Part shown: in pieces, positions 22,963 to 37,900 of the stretch
How positions within the stretch are numbered: the stretch's first letter is position 1
Layout: every line of letters starts with the position of its first letter
NCBI GenBank assembly: GCA_032158295.1
Contig: CM063251.1
Coordinates: 7,474,253-7,538,252 of the forward strand
Reading direction: 5' to 3'
From: Pycnopodia helianthoides
Taxonomy: Eukaryota; Echinodermata; Asteroidea; Forcipulatida; Asteriidae
Length of the DNA: 64,000 nt
The notes under the pieces: generated by a model
The model's input: only the letters and a program-made list of their open reading frames with translations
The model's database searches: none
What the model was told of the DNA's origin: nothing
Translations under genes and position numbers: made by a program

Positions 22963-25900
22963 CTGCAGAAGAAAGAGAAAAAAGCAGATTGGATTGAATC
23001 TTCATGTTGTTGAGTCTCATTAAAGTTCTATCAGTATGATTCTTTTTCTTTGAACACTTTTGGGTTGAGCAAATCTGACTAGAGCGGGACTTGAACCTGC
23101 GACCTAGGTATTAACGTGCCGGCGCTCTACCAACTGAGCTATCTAGCCTTAATGTTGGCGGTCTCCCTAGTTTGTCAATATCTTTGTTAGGGGGTGCCAG
23201 TCAGAAGCCATTCAACCAGTAACCGCTGTGTAGCCAGGGATCACACCCAAGTTTACGATACAACCTGGGAAGCGGCAGCCAGGGGATCACCTTGAGGGGA
23301 TGCAACATTTCTTTTTCTTTGGACAAAAATTTGTCTTCAACACGCAAGGTTTCTGAACACAGGTGAGCTCTGCAGAGGGAGTGGGTCTGGGAAGTCTCAT
23401 GGAAAGAGAAATTTGGATAACTGGGGGTGGGAGGGGGTAGGGTTGTCACCAAATCATCCTGAGAGGAAAACTTGTCTTCAACACACTAGGTTTCTGAACA
23501 CGAGTGTAGTCTGCAGGGGAGTGGGTCTTGTGGAGAGTCTCATAGAAGGAGAAAATTCAGTAGCTAGGGGGTCACCAACTCTTCCTGTGTTAACCTGAGG
23601 ATTATGTAGATGTTTCTTGGACAACCCTGTCCTTTACACGGCAAAGTATTGAAAGTCAGCAATTTGCCAGTTTGCAACTTCAGTATATCAGAATCGAGGA
23701 AAGTGCCAGGCTCAGACTTTGTACAGCTGAGAATCCAAACTCGAGGATATCAGCTGATCAGCTGCAAAGTTGCATGCCTAATTTCGGAAGCCCTTTTTCC
23801 AATTTACAGCAAATTAGCACACCTCCGGTTCAAACTCCTGACAAATATCCAACCTGGGAGCATCAATTAGTTGGATATGATTCATCTTACCTGAGCTTCA
23901 TAGTCAAATTTGGCCATGAACTTATTGGAGTCTTTCTCTTTGGTTTGTCCAATGATACCAGTGGAGAATTCAGACATTGAGGAGTAAATGCCATCTGTAA
24001 TAAATAGAACAAATTGTAAACAATAAAATAATCAAATGACAAAAATGTTGAGCCCCAAATCTCTGGGAGAGATTTTTTCAATGTAAATAAGGATGTAATC
24101 CAGGTAAACTATTTAACTATTTTCTTATATAACAAAACAGAAAACAAAATGCTAGATCATTTAACCCTTTTATTTTGGAAGACGTGTAAACACAGCGCAA
24201 ATTTTTCTAGAGCGCCCTCTATTTTTCCAATCAGTCGGACAGCGAATATCCACCCGACATTCCATTGTGTAGCATGTACAGGCATGCACCTACCCTCCTG
24301 CGTTTCGTTTGTTTCACCCGTACAAAAAGGAGCAGAATGTGCTGGAAATCACACTCGTAAGATCCCTTTGCCGGGGGTTATTGTGTAATCCCCGATTCCA
24401 GACCTTTGTCCTTTTGTTATACAAATGTGGCATACAAGAATGAACAGGCTTCCACCATTGGTTCAGCTCAATGGGATCAAGTCCGAGCTGTCCAGAATTC
24501 CAGCATACAGTGGCAGATTACCGGCTGTAGATTATGGCCCGAGGTTCTGCGATTCACGGTGAATGCATACTCATACTTTCTCAAAAGACAACATCAAACC
24601 CCAGTGCTTATTATGAGAACCATTGTTGTCTTTCCTTTGACAAGTCAGGGTTTCTTTGTGGCAACAATTTTCTCAAAGGAAAACGATTATTCCAAATATA
24701 ATACCGCACATGGGCATGGAAAATTGCTTGGAGTAACAACGTGAAGTGGTTAAGAGAATCCTTGACTTCCAGCATAAAGAAGCAAACGGGTTACCTTCTC
24801 TGGTAGGGGGTGACATAGGAGGTGGTGATGGTAATGCTCGTTGTTGGTCCGTCTTTATCAGAGCTGGTATAGGTGGTAAAGTTTGTCGACTCCGCCCATT
24901 TGATATACCCCCACCACTACCTGGGCTCGACTTGGCCGCCATGTTGTTATCCTTATAGTAACACTCATACATGACTTGTGCTGTACAAAAAACAAAATGG
25001 GAAAAATATCAGTATAATGACTGACTTTATGGGCCAAGTTTGCCCAAGAACTATTGTTGACCACAGTTCGACTAAGTTAGCCTGAACTCTGTCTAGTTGA
25101 CTATAGTTGGACTACGCTAGTCGACTATTTGGAACCAGCCTACCGGGCATGGTCACATCGCTGGTTATCAATAGCCGTTTTCAAAGCAAGATGCAAAGTG
25201 GACCAGTTATGAGCCGACTTTGGCCCTTTTCGAATCCACGGCTTCGGCTCCGGATTGGGCTTCAGGCCCAGTTTTCTTGTCTGAAACCCTGACCGCAAAG
25301 CATGCATAAGTTAAAATAATTAAGGGAGCCTAGCCGATTTTGGAGCCGAAGCCGTGAATTCGAAAAGGGCCTATGTTGAAGTCATGACTAGAGTTGTTCG
25401 CACTACAACTTCTGTGTGCATGCCCTACGTATGTCACTCAACTACAACTAGTTAACCAATGGTACTTGACCTTGTATGTAACCGTGGATTTAGGCATTTT
25501 GATGTACCATCTTGTTACTATAATTTTTAAAGATGCGTTGAGTAAAACTGTTGCTCAACTCCAACACAAAAATGTTCTACAGAACTATACAAAATGCTAC
25601 AGAAGTTTATAGAGCAAACAATTTTCGAAAACATTTTCACAGCAAATTTTTAACAGAATTTCTTTTTACTCTAGATGTATTTATAACACACCTCTTGCTG
25701 GTTCTGTATTCTGATTGGCTGAAGCGCAATCATGTGGGGTTCAATATTATGGGCTAGTACGTGAAATTTGTGCAACCGTGAACTAATGCGATTGCAATAC
25801 ATCAATTGTGTGTAATTTGCAGGAAATGGTTCCTGAACCAGGCAATATACACAAACGTTTTGACCGGTTACAGCGCCCTCTCATGATGTGAACTGTGAAC

Positions 25901-28900
25901 AGGAAGAATAACATTTAATCTAAGGGAAACTAAAAGTGTTCCTTCAATTGTTGAGTTGCTCATGAGTTAAGTGTTGAATTAAAACAGTACAGCTAAAAAA
26001 TCTCTAAAAAAAACCTGGTAGTGTTGTTGAGTTGCTCAAGTAATAACTTAAAGGAACATTACAGAATTGGTTGTTGCTAACAAAACAGTTGCTGACAGTG
26101 TAAGCAGTTTATGTAATCCACCATATACATAAACTGACAAACCTGTAGAAGTTTGAGATTGATCGGCCATCTGGGTCACAAGAAAATAGTGAAAAACCGA
26201 TTACACATTTGCATGAAATCATATAGATTCAACAAATGAATAAAACGCTCACTGAGCGAAAAACTCCAATCGGAAATTTAGTTTATTCATTTCTCATCAA
26301 ATATGGCATTTCAGACAGAAATATTTCCAGGGATGTTTTCTACTATCATCATCATTAGACCGTGTAAGTTTTATGTCAATCTGTGATAAAAAGTATATTT
26401 TACAAGTTTTTTTCTTACCAATTCTGTAATGTTCCTTTAATAAGTGTTCATCAGTAAGCTCTGCTGATTTTCAGTATGAGTGATTCACAACATAACATAG
26501 CGTCCTCAACAGTTTACTCAGGAGTAGTTATGGGAAAAAGGTTGAAAAGTTTTTGGTTGACCCGTTGCGCCGGCCTTGTGACGACCCTGTTATTTGTGTT
26601 TGCTCGCAGTTCGCATGCAGATAAAACAGCAAGGACCTACTCCTCTTCTGTTAACAGCATCAGATGGCATTTTTTTTGTGAGGCCAAATTTTTTTTCCAC
26701 CATTCATGTCAGGCATTTCAAGGTCCCAAACTGCTAGAATACGAGTGCGGTTGTTTTGGTTTCAGTGCTTTGAGACGCCCTCCAGTTTGTGATAAAGGGC
26801 TACATTATTGATTATTATTTAGTCGACCTCTTTTGGGGAAACAACTGTCTCTCCTGGCTAAACTGTAGAGGGCGCACTGTATTGGGAAACGACCATATTG
26901 TTATCTGTAACGACACAGAGTCTAGCTATTGGTTGGCTTCAGTACCTGGTTTTGAACTTCCTGTAGCTTTTTGTGAAATGAACAACTGGATGTCTTTGTC
27001 TTCGTTGCATTCAGATAACGCCTTCCTCATATCATCAGAATTCTGTCAAATATTTAAACAGATAGTTTGAGTTGACTTGATTCCATAAGTATCATATCGT
27101 AAAATGTAAACATATCACAACATAATGACAGATTTTTTAAATGACGAGAGCAATGAGGCAACAGTATGAAAAAAAGGAAAACAAAAAAGGTTCAACATTA
27201 AAAATGTTTTGAAACAGAATCACCGTATTCAACTAAGGGTTTCATGATGCACATGATTTGGCGGTTGGGTTGGTGTGGTGGTATCTTTCCTCGCCTTCCA
27301 CCTCTAGGACCCAGGTTCAGATTCCGTCCGGGGGCACTGTGTGGATTGGGTTTTTTAGTTTCTGCGCAGGTTTTCCCTGGAATAAGTGTCTGTGGTTTTC
27401 CTCCCACATCTTAAACTGAAAGTTCCTTCCATGGGGTTCTCGGCTTTTCTGAGAACCCTTGGCTTCACAACCAGAATAAATAAATAACTATTGGGCCCTC
27501 AAGCTACCAAGTTGGGCCCCTCAAGCTATCAAGTTACTTTGGGCTGGGGGGATGCATCAGGTAGTTTAGTATAACCATGGAGGTAGAAATCTACCTCATG
27601 GTATAACCCACATGTAGTTTTCTTGCCGTTATTGACTAACAAACACTGGCATAGATCGGTAGGGGTAGGGATAATGTTGAAATTTGCATGTATAGTGTGT
27701 CTTTACTCTCTGAGGCTGACAACACATCAGAGTCTCGCTGCTATAGACCATGCTACCTCATTAAAAAGAACAACCTCAGCTTTCCAGGGCATTTCCTGGC
27801 AGACAAGGTACTACTGTTAATATAGGAATTGGTATACTTCATAATTTCAACATAAAGTCTGGTATAGTAAAAATTAACAGCTGAACAAGACTTGAGATAA
27901 ATGCCACTGTTCTGTACAAAAATCTCCATAAAATGTAAGATTTCATTTTCTTCCTTTGAGTTGAGTAGAAATCATGCCTGCAGGAAGTCCAGGCTCTGTG
28001 GCTCTTTTGTAAACATGCAATTTCATATTAGTAAAAATAGTCTGTAGTTAACGATGACACCCCCCCCCCCACATAAAAAAGGCAACAGTATGAAGAAAAA
28101 AAAAGGAAAACAAAAAAGGTTCAACATTAAAAAATGTTTTGAAACAGAATCACCGTATTCAACTAAGGGCTTCAAATTAAACTCAGCTTTAGCTATTATT
28201 TTCACAGCAAGGGTGTGGCAAAAATAACTGCACCCCCCTCCCCACAGAGTTACATCTTGAGAATTATTTGTTTCAATCAATTTGATGTGTCCTGTACCTG
28301 GGTTTTCCACCATTAATTGGACGCTTTTACGCTCGCATACCCAAGAGGCACATACTTTAACCTGCCTCGGGCCAACGCTTTGTATAGTTGCGGACAGCAT
28401 CGTTACCAAATTTCTGCTGGGTGTATTTGTGCCCAAGTAATGGCGGAGAACACTGCTACTATCTGATGGACCCTTCCCATGCAATATGTAAATAGCACAT
28501 CGTGCATGCGCAATCTCCCTACTGGTTGGTTTTTGTATGGGACTGATGGTGGCGTGAGGCACACTCATTTGTGCGTCTGCCTAGTGCACAAACTCTACGG
28601 CCTTTGCCAGCCAACAGTGTCTGTACGCATGCGTGAATGTAATTAGCACATTTCATGGGAAAGGTCCATTGGATTAGTGTACATGCAGAATGACAACCTG
28701 GGCCCAATTTCATAAAGCTGTTTAGCAGAAAAAACTGCTTAACACATTTTTTTGCTAAGCAAAAAAATAATGAGACACTAGTCACAACAATGTAAACTTT
28801 ATGGAATGTTGGCTGGTAGCCAGTTTCTGGTAAGCAATATTTTTCTGTGCTTAGCAATTTTTTGTGCTTACAGGCTTTATGAAATTGGGCCCTGTAAGCA

Positions 28901-31900
28901 TGGAGGATACTAAGGGAGTAAGGGGGAGTAAGACGCAGCTTGCATACCTCATCATCGCTACAACACTGCAGTGATATGATATTGGAGAACACCCACATTG
29001 TGTTCCTCAAGAAACGAACCCTCTCCATTTCAAGTTGTTGGAAGATCTAGAGTTCAAACCACAAAAGAAAAATGAGCAACATTTATTTGACGGTGATAGC
29101 GTACATGTACACTAACTGTTCAACTCCACTCATTAAAGGAACATTACAGAATTGGTTTTTGCTAACAGAACAGTTGCTGGCAGTGTAAGCACTTTATGTA
29201 ATCCACCATATACATAAACTGACAAACCTGTAGAAGTTTGAGATCGATCGGCCATCTGGGTTACGAGAAAATAGTGAAAAACCGATTACACACTTGCATG
29301 AAATCATATAGATTCAAAAAATGAATAAAACGCTCACTGAGCGATAAACTCCAATCGGAAAATTAGTTTATTCATTTCTCATCAAACAGGGGATGTTTTC
29401 TACTATCATCGTTAGACCGTGTAAGTTTTATGTAAATCTGTGATCAAAAAGTATATTTTACAAGTTTGTTTCTTACCAATTCTGTAATGTTCCTTAAATA
29501 ATAATAATAATAATAAAAATAATAAGCAGGATTCATACAGCACCCAACATCAAAACAAGTCACCGAGCGCTTTGCAATGTTAAAAAAAGAGTCAAAAAGC
29601 ATAAACACAAAATCAACAATATAGCAAAAATTTACTGTGATAAAAATACAAATTACTAGCCAAATTAAAAGAAGCAGGCAAGTTCAAACTTGAAGATGGC
29701 TACTGGGGGAGATTGTTTGATGTTCTCAGGAAGATTATTAAAAAATTAAAAAAGTTATAAGTTAGGGTCATACTTTGGTAATGACCCCAGAAAAAATTGT
29801 GTAATTTCTATCAGAAAGCCTTTATTGTTATAAAGACCCTATTGGTAGTAAGCATCCTGCAAAATTATTTCGTCTGAAATGCCCCCGTTGATTAGAAATC
29901 AATAAAAGTATGTCGACAACTTTGAATCTCCAAAACTCTGCTGAAGGCGAGGATTGGAGATTCAAATTTAAGTGGTGTCCGTTTGTGAATGCTGCAGCCA
30001 GAGATGCGGTTGGTACCCACTGTCACCTCACATGTGAATGGATTCAACATTCTTGATGAAAATACCGCTACAGTTTTGTTGCTGTTCTCACAACACCGTA
30101 TTTAGCTGAAACTTTCACAGGTGACCTTTATTGTTCCTTTTTTGAGAATTTTGCCTAAAAATCAGCATTATGTTGATGAAAACCAATCTATGATTCTGCC
30201 TTTAAATTTGTTTATATTCTTTTATCAGTAACTTACCACACAAAGCTGTGTCATTCTGTCTTCCCATTCTTGCCTTGTCTGCTCTAGAGTTGACACTTCT
30301 TTCTGGTATTGCGTATCTATACAATGAAAACGTGAAGGAGTTACATGTACGTAATGATGGAGCTTTTCAGACCAAGACTTCGGAATCCACTCTAGCATAG
30401 GCTCCATACGACTCGAGGTTGGAAGAGTATGACAAGTTTGAAGGTTAAACGTGAGACAAGTCAGTGATTCTACATTCAGATATTCTGTAGATGGAGGTAG
30501 ATGAGACCTGGGTATCTCAAGATAAAATACAGTAAACAGTGAGGTCGTTCAGACACAGTACTAAAGTCGGTTTTAAGGCAGTTTTAACTCATTCTGGTTT
30601 AACTTTGTCTGTCTGAAAGCTCTTAAAACTTAACCGAATCGAGTTAAACTCGAATGAGTGAAATCGGTCAGCGAGGGTGGTTTAACGCTAAACCAGTTTG
30701 GGTTTATCTTTCAGCACGGTGTGTGGACAGAATAAAGTTAACCACATCTGGTTTTAAGTCCTCACCGGTGACCCAGGAATTGTTGCGTAACACGCCATAA
30801 ATTGTGAAAGCGCACTCCTTTTGTACACGCTTGTTTATGTAACTGCAGGGTTTTATGTGAATGTAGCGGATGTTGCTGTGTTGGGTCACGGTGCTTTTTG
30901 ACGTCTTAAAACCGAAGATAAACCGTATCGGGTTTAACTTCGAGCTGTCTGAACGCAAGGGAGTTTTACTTTTACGACCACCACCCGCTGCTCGTAAAGT
31001 CAAACCCATTCGGGTCTAACTTTAGTACGCTGTCTGAACATGGCCTATTACTCCCACCTGATCAATAAACATGACAAACAAAGAACTTTTTACGTCCAAA
31101 GCCTTCTAACATGTCCTTTTGACAAAATAAACTGACTGAAAAAATATAAGAAAGATATCAAGAAATGTTTTGCAGACTTACCCGCTTGAGTTGATGCCTG
31201 CCTCAACTTGTCTTTTTTGATTAACAACTATCAGCATTACAACAAAAAAATCACATTTTGAAATGACAGCATTTAAATCTTTGCGTTTAGAGAACTTTTA
31301 CAGTATTTTAATCTTCAATCAAATAATTAGTTGACATTATCAGCAAAAAATACCAAAATACTGACAGAAAAAATAACCACATGTTCCTTATTTACACACT
31401 CGTTTTTACAATTAACAATCAGGAAGTTAACAGGAAAAGTTCTTCCCCTATTAAGTAATGGCCAAACCCTAATCAAACCAAAACCAAAACTAAAGGATAC
31501 ATCACACACATGATGTTCTAGTTTAAGTAAGCTAAGGAAACTGATTTAAAGACAACACTTTTGGTATCAGTGCTGGCTAATATTTCCCAACCACAAAGTC
31601 TCCCAAATTTCCTTTTTTTTTCAAATCTGAAGTTTTCTTTGCATAATTTTTCTTCAAGACTATCTAAATGGAAAGGGGTTAACACTGTAAAAAATGTTCT
31701 ACCATCGACACAAATGTAAGAGACTGTGAATTGTCAGCCACTTTGTTGTATTAAAAATCATTCTCACAAATCAATAGTGTAAATGTATTTGATTTCCGCA
31801 GAGAGTACTCTCCTAAGTCAACATTTCAGACACGATTTGTAGTTTTGTTTCAACGTGTCAACTCTGATGATACTTGTACTGGGGTGTTGCATGTAGATAA

Positions 31901-34900
31901 CATTTGAAGCTTCTTTTTTTTCTGCGGCATTCAGAAACACTACACGGGCGAAAATTCATGTGTGCATTTGCGCAGTGCGAGTTTATATTGTGTATTCTGA
32001 AAATCCATGTGTATGGATAGCTTGTCATGGCCGAGTGATTTAGTGCATTTAACTAAATTTCCAGTCATCGGGGTGTGGGTTCGAGTCCCGGTCATGACAC
32101 TTGTGTCCTTGAGCAAGATGTTTTATTTGAATTGCTTCTCTTCACCTGGGGATATAAATGGGTAACTGCGAGGGTAGAGGTTGATATTGTGTTTGAAAAA
32201 GCCTTTGCAGCTCGGGGCTGTATACTCCCCAGGGAGCTGAGAAAGATTACATGAATATTATTGGCCCAATGACTAGGGCACTAATGTAAAGTGAATTGAT
32301 ACGTAATTGTAGAATGTGCTATTATTAGTTTTTTGTGTAGACTACTCAATACCAATGTCAAATGCTTCTTCCTCTATATCAAATGTGTATCGGTTTCAAT
32401 CGCCCCCAGGAGTGTAAACATTTTGTACGGATTATGCAATATGTATCAAGCAATATGTATTATGGATGGTTGCCCGTTGCTCTGCGTGTGTTTTAATTTT
32501 TATGCAATGCATGCAACACATTATGCACAATGCATGATGGACACATAGATGTTAAAGCCTTACCCAAATACAACCACAAAAAACAAAAAAACTAATTTGA
32601 GTTGGGGTTTAGGACGCTAAGTCAAATGGCAGCAGACATACATCGTGTCCATGAACTGGGTAGTTTTCTATTGTTTACATATACTTCTGAGCACGGGTGT
32701 ATTTACTGGGTTAACTTTTGATTCACAAAGTACTTAAAGGAACATTACAGAATTGGTGAGAAAAAAACTTGTAAAACATACCTTTTGATCACAGATTTAC
32801 ATAAAACTTACACGGTCTAATGATGATGATAGTAGAAATTATCATTTGAAATATTTCTGTCTGAAATGCCATATTTGATGAGAAATGAATAAACTAATTT
32901 TCCGATTGGAGTTTATCGCTCAGTGAGCGTTTTATTCATTTGTTGAATCTATATGATTTCATGCAAATGTGTAATCGGTTTTTCACTATTTTCTCGTGAC
33001 CCAGATGGCCGATCGTTCTCAAACTTCGACAGGTTTGTCAGTTTATGTTTATGGTGGATTACATAAAGTGCTTACACTGCCAGAGAAAAACCAATTCTGT
33101 AATGTGCCTTTAAGTCTGCTTCCAACTTATGCCCCCCAAAGTCTCCCATTAGAGTAGGTCAGATTCATGTCCTAAAACATGTCATAACCCATACACAGAA
33201 AGGGCAATACTATATGACAGACTTCAACTACGAAGTTTGAAAGCGGATCACACCACTTCCTAAAAGACAATTGGGTTATTATAATTCACAAAAGATTTCC
33301 TGTAACAGAATCAGCAAGGCTACCTGTTTTATTGAACATTATGCCCACACAAGATCACAAGGTCAAAGGGGGAGTGTCTAAAAATGCTGGGCATCTGCAT
33401 TAAAGGTGAGGACATGCGTACATTACAAAAAATAATGACAGCAGTATCCAGTTCTTATACAGTGCATTTTACAACATGTACTGCCATGGTCATTGGTCGT
33501 ATAGCATTTCTGTAATCTTTCTCAGCTCCCTGGGGAGTATATAGTCCGAGCTGCCGTGGCGCTCCGAAGGAATTTTTAAACACAATTTCAACCTCTAACC
33601 TTCCAAAAATCCGCCCAAAGTAACAACAAAAAAACTTCCTATTTTAATCTTGTGATTCCAGGCTTTTAAAAAAATGTGAACTAAAAATAAAAACAGTTTG
33701 GGGTTGAACAAAGAAAAATTGACTAGAGCAGGATTTGAACCAACGACCTCCGGATTAACGTACCGTTAATCTGGAGGTCGTTGGTTCAAATCCCGCTCTG
33801 GTTCAAATCCCGCTCTAGTCAATTTTTCTTTGTTCAACCCCAAACTATTTGAAATTTACCCAGTCAGTTTCCCTTGTGGTTCATTCTTTGACATTTAAAA
33901 ACAAAAATAAGACAGGTAAAGAAAAGTGACTTACCTTATCTTGGTCCTTGGTCGGACCGACTAAACGTCCCTTCATATAAGCATCATCAGCAATATCTGC
34001 TTCCTTACATTTACTCTCATATGTTCTCTTAATCTGTTAACAACAACATCAATAACAACAACAATAATTAAATAATCAACAACATTAATTTGGGTTTTCG
34101 AAACTACATATAACAAGTGCTTTCCGAGTCCTGCTAATTATGGGAGTTAATTGGATTTGACCTAATCCTTAACACATCTGGGCCCAATTTGCTTATATAG
34201 CAGAATTCTGCATTACGGTCACCACTCTCCGCTTTTATAGGGTAAGTGCGAAAATTCTGCGCTAGCTGTGTAAGCAAAGAATGCTTTCATGAAGAACGCA
34301 CAAGCAAAACAATCCTTGCTAACCTGTGTAATACGCTTAAGCTAAGCATGGATTTGCCTGATTCCATTTAAGCGCTGAATTTTGCTTACAATGGCACTCA
34401 GGAATATATACAGAAGGTCATGGGTCCCATCCAAGATGCATGTAAGGTGTTTTTTTTGTTTATAAGACTTGGGAAGCGCCGAAATAGTGCAATGGGTCAA
34501 GACAACGTTTAAAAAAAATTATTTCTACTTGAAGATCTACCAGCTGTCTGACTCATGCAATGTACGGATTTGTGGGAGCATTAATCAATCTTTGCAATCC
34601 GATCTGTTCCTACAGGATGCACCACACTAAAAAGTGACTGAATCATGCACCAATCCTCATTAGTATTTTGCAAACCAAGAACTATCAGTATAAATCAGTA
34701 ATCTGAGAGGTCAGTAGGCCTACTTCTAAGGACTTTAAATATGGTCCAGTAAATTGTGCCATGAGGTTGTTGACTTTAAACATTTGGGTATAAATCCTAG
34801 CTGTGCCATTTAATGTAGGGAGTCAGATTCCTTGTGTGTTACTGTGAAATGCTTCTTTCAGGCGGTACGTGCGCATTTACATGCCCACTTTATCTTTACA

Positions 34901-37900
34901 GACACTTTGACTTCCCACAATGGCAGACCATGAGCAGACAATAGCTGCATGTGTCATCAGTGCAAGGGGTCAATAGTTGGGTGTCTAGATTCAACACAGG
35001 GTGTCCAAGAGACAACCAGACTCAAGCATTTACATGTGCCTTCGTTTCCCCCTCAGTAGATCACTAAATAATAGCACAAAGGATGCTTTTCAGTGTACAT
35101 GCATACAAAAACCCTTCTATTTTCTTCTCATTAATTGTCATGTACAAAAAAAAAACAAATTGTCCGACAATTTACACCTGCCTTTTTTATATATGCATAC
35201 AAAATGAAAATGTTATTAAAAGTAAGAGACTTTTGAAAAATGCAGGCAAAATATATTTAACAGTATGTCATTCCTTTACATTATTTTCTTTGCCAAACCA
35301 CAACATCCTAACAGTTCTCAGCCGACATAAAGTTGATGGCTTAAGTACTTCCTTGTTGCCATATATTTTCCTTTTTACATGTACACGCACATGAACACTA
35401 CACTGCTAAAAAAAAAAACCCACACTGATTGATGTATTTAGCTAATGGTTATCCCCAGTTGCCAAGCAAATGGATCATGGTAAACTGATGTGCACACATT
35501 GCTGTTATATTTGAACAGTAATGTTCATTACCAGGTTATCCTAGAATGCACAGTTGCCTGCATTCAATCTTGCGTTTTATGATCTTTTTGATATTTGATC
35601 ATTAAAGGGGCTTTGTTGTCATGATCAAAGCAGGCCTGTGGCTGTACATGGAATTTTGAACTCTCACGTAGTTACTGCACGCGCACGCCCTCCCTCTGTA
35701 TCATATCTATGGAGAGCGCGCACGCGCATGCTGTAACTGTGTGAGAGTTCATAATTCCATGTACAGCTACAGGCCTGCTTTGATCATGACGGCACAGCCC
35801 CTTTAAACAAACTTAAGTCTATGGTAGAGGTCAAGTAGTAACATTAGGAGAACTACGTGGTAAGCATTCTGAGAAAAGTAAAGTTCGTTTTAAACAAAGT
35901 ACATTTTGCCAGCCAAACTCCAAATAACATACATGTTGCAACATCTTGGTTGCCAGTTTGTCACAGGCTTCCCACGATTTTTTGCTTAGTGAATAAATTT
36001 GTAAAGCAATCTCTGCTGAAAGGCGTATAAAATTGTGTCTTTGATTGCACAAGAAATAAGACATCCTGATAATAGTTACTACCCGATCCAGAAGATGAAA
36101 CACCTGAACATAGTGATTTTACTAGAAGATTCAAGCGCCCCAACAATGCCAAAACTGGAAAGCTAAAAGGTCTGCGCATAACATGGGCTATGTATGTCTT
36201 TGTACATGTAGATTTAAAGGCTTGAGTGCACATCTTTCAAGAAAATCTTGAGTGAAAGGAAGAGTTTGAAAGAAAACAACCACCTTGGAGGAAAAAACTG
36301 ACAATCACTGGGTAGGATTGATGGACAGGCCTGTTTGTGGACCATTAAACATGTTTAAAAAGTAGGAACAAAATTATCATAGGAACGGAGCTCCACTCTT
36401 GATAGTTGTTCTAAAAAAGTACTGGCGTTCAATCCAAATAGAGAAAGAAACAAGTCTTACATTCACAATGTATACTGTAAAATAATCCTTCAGTTCATCC
36501 AGTGTATGCTACATGTTATCATTTGTATTAGTATAAAAACCTACACGTTGTGTTGTTTTTAGTTAACAAGCTCCAGTTTTTGACAAACTGACAGTGGGTC
36601 GCTGACTTCAATGCTCACCCAGACCATGCTTTTTAAGGCAAAGACACTTTCTATACAGGGCTTTAAGCCCATGCACCAATGATGACATTGCATACAAGTT
36701 TGGGGATTTTTTTACTGAGCATGCACAGATAAATAGTCTTAGTTCTCAAGCTGTTAACTTGTGTTTTCTTATGTTATCGCATAATGCACCATCGCCATTT
36801 GATGGTTCTTGCCTGTATTGTAGCATGAGATAACAAAAACTACCATCCCATCTATGCATCCACAGCTTGCACTGTGAAGAAAATTTTTATAACGGACACA
36901 CATTTTGTGATCATCTTTGGAAAAAGGCAGAAACAAAAATTAGCCACACTCAATGAAAAAAACGGGTATCCACTCTAAATAGGAGCTTTCACAGGCCTGC
37001 TTGGATTTAACTTACATGCATGACTTTGCTGTGCTGGTCCCTCTTAGCATTAATTAATCTCTTGATGCCGTCTTCTTCTTTCCTCCGTTTCTCTTTCTGG
37101 GCTTCGCGGAATTCCTCCACCTTTTTGGCCTCCTCTGTCAGCCTTATTGAGATGTTGACGTGAGACTGGCCGCAGTTCTCCGTCTGTGACACGACTTCAT
37201 CCCAGGATGTTTTTAAGGATCTGAAACCCCAACAAACAAAAAACAAAGTTTTTTTTTCTTCAGTTTAGAGATAAAAACAGTTTGATGGGGAAAAACAACT
37301 GTTTTTCTGGCCAAATGGGGGTCCCTGGAAGTCTCCAACTACTGGTGATTAGAAATAAATGAACAACATTATGCTGAACAGCTGGGAATATTAGTTCAAG
37401 ACAATCTTAATGAGATCCTCACATACAATTGTACTAGAATGGGATTTGAATCTGTGACCTCCAGGTTAACGTGCCGGCGCTCTACCAACTGAGCTATCTA
37501 TACCCTGTGATGGCGGTCTCCCCTAGTTTGGCCCACCCAAAACTAGGGAGACCACCAAAATAAGGGGCTAGATAGCTCTGCTGGTTGAGTGCTGGCATGT
37601 TAATCCAGAGGTCGCAGGTTCACATCCCATTCTAGTCTGGAATTAAATTTACCCAGTCAGTTTCACTTGTGGTTTTTCACTTGGTATAAAAATTGAGAAG
37701 CTAACTATAGAATTAATCACAAATTCCACGGGAAACTTTAAGGGATGCTAGGTGGCAGCAAACTTGCCGGGTATATCCATTGTTATCGGAAATGTGCGCA
37801 CGCTCTGAAACGCGTAAACACTGGGAAGTTACCAACTAAGTCTGCTTCCACGTAGTGTCCCTGAAAAACTTCCATTGAGACGCCCGTCTCAATCTTGTCT

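Noticed and set aside
28023..28568. 181-codon minus-strand frame
   Set aside because: It lies in PSTPIP1-like intron 8 between repeats, includes a homopolymer and repeat family G/B neighbours, and shows no similarity I recognise. The gene reads correctly without it.
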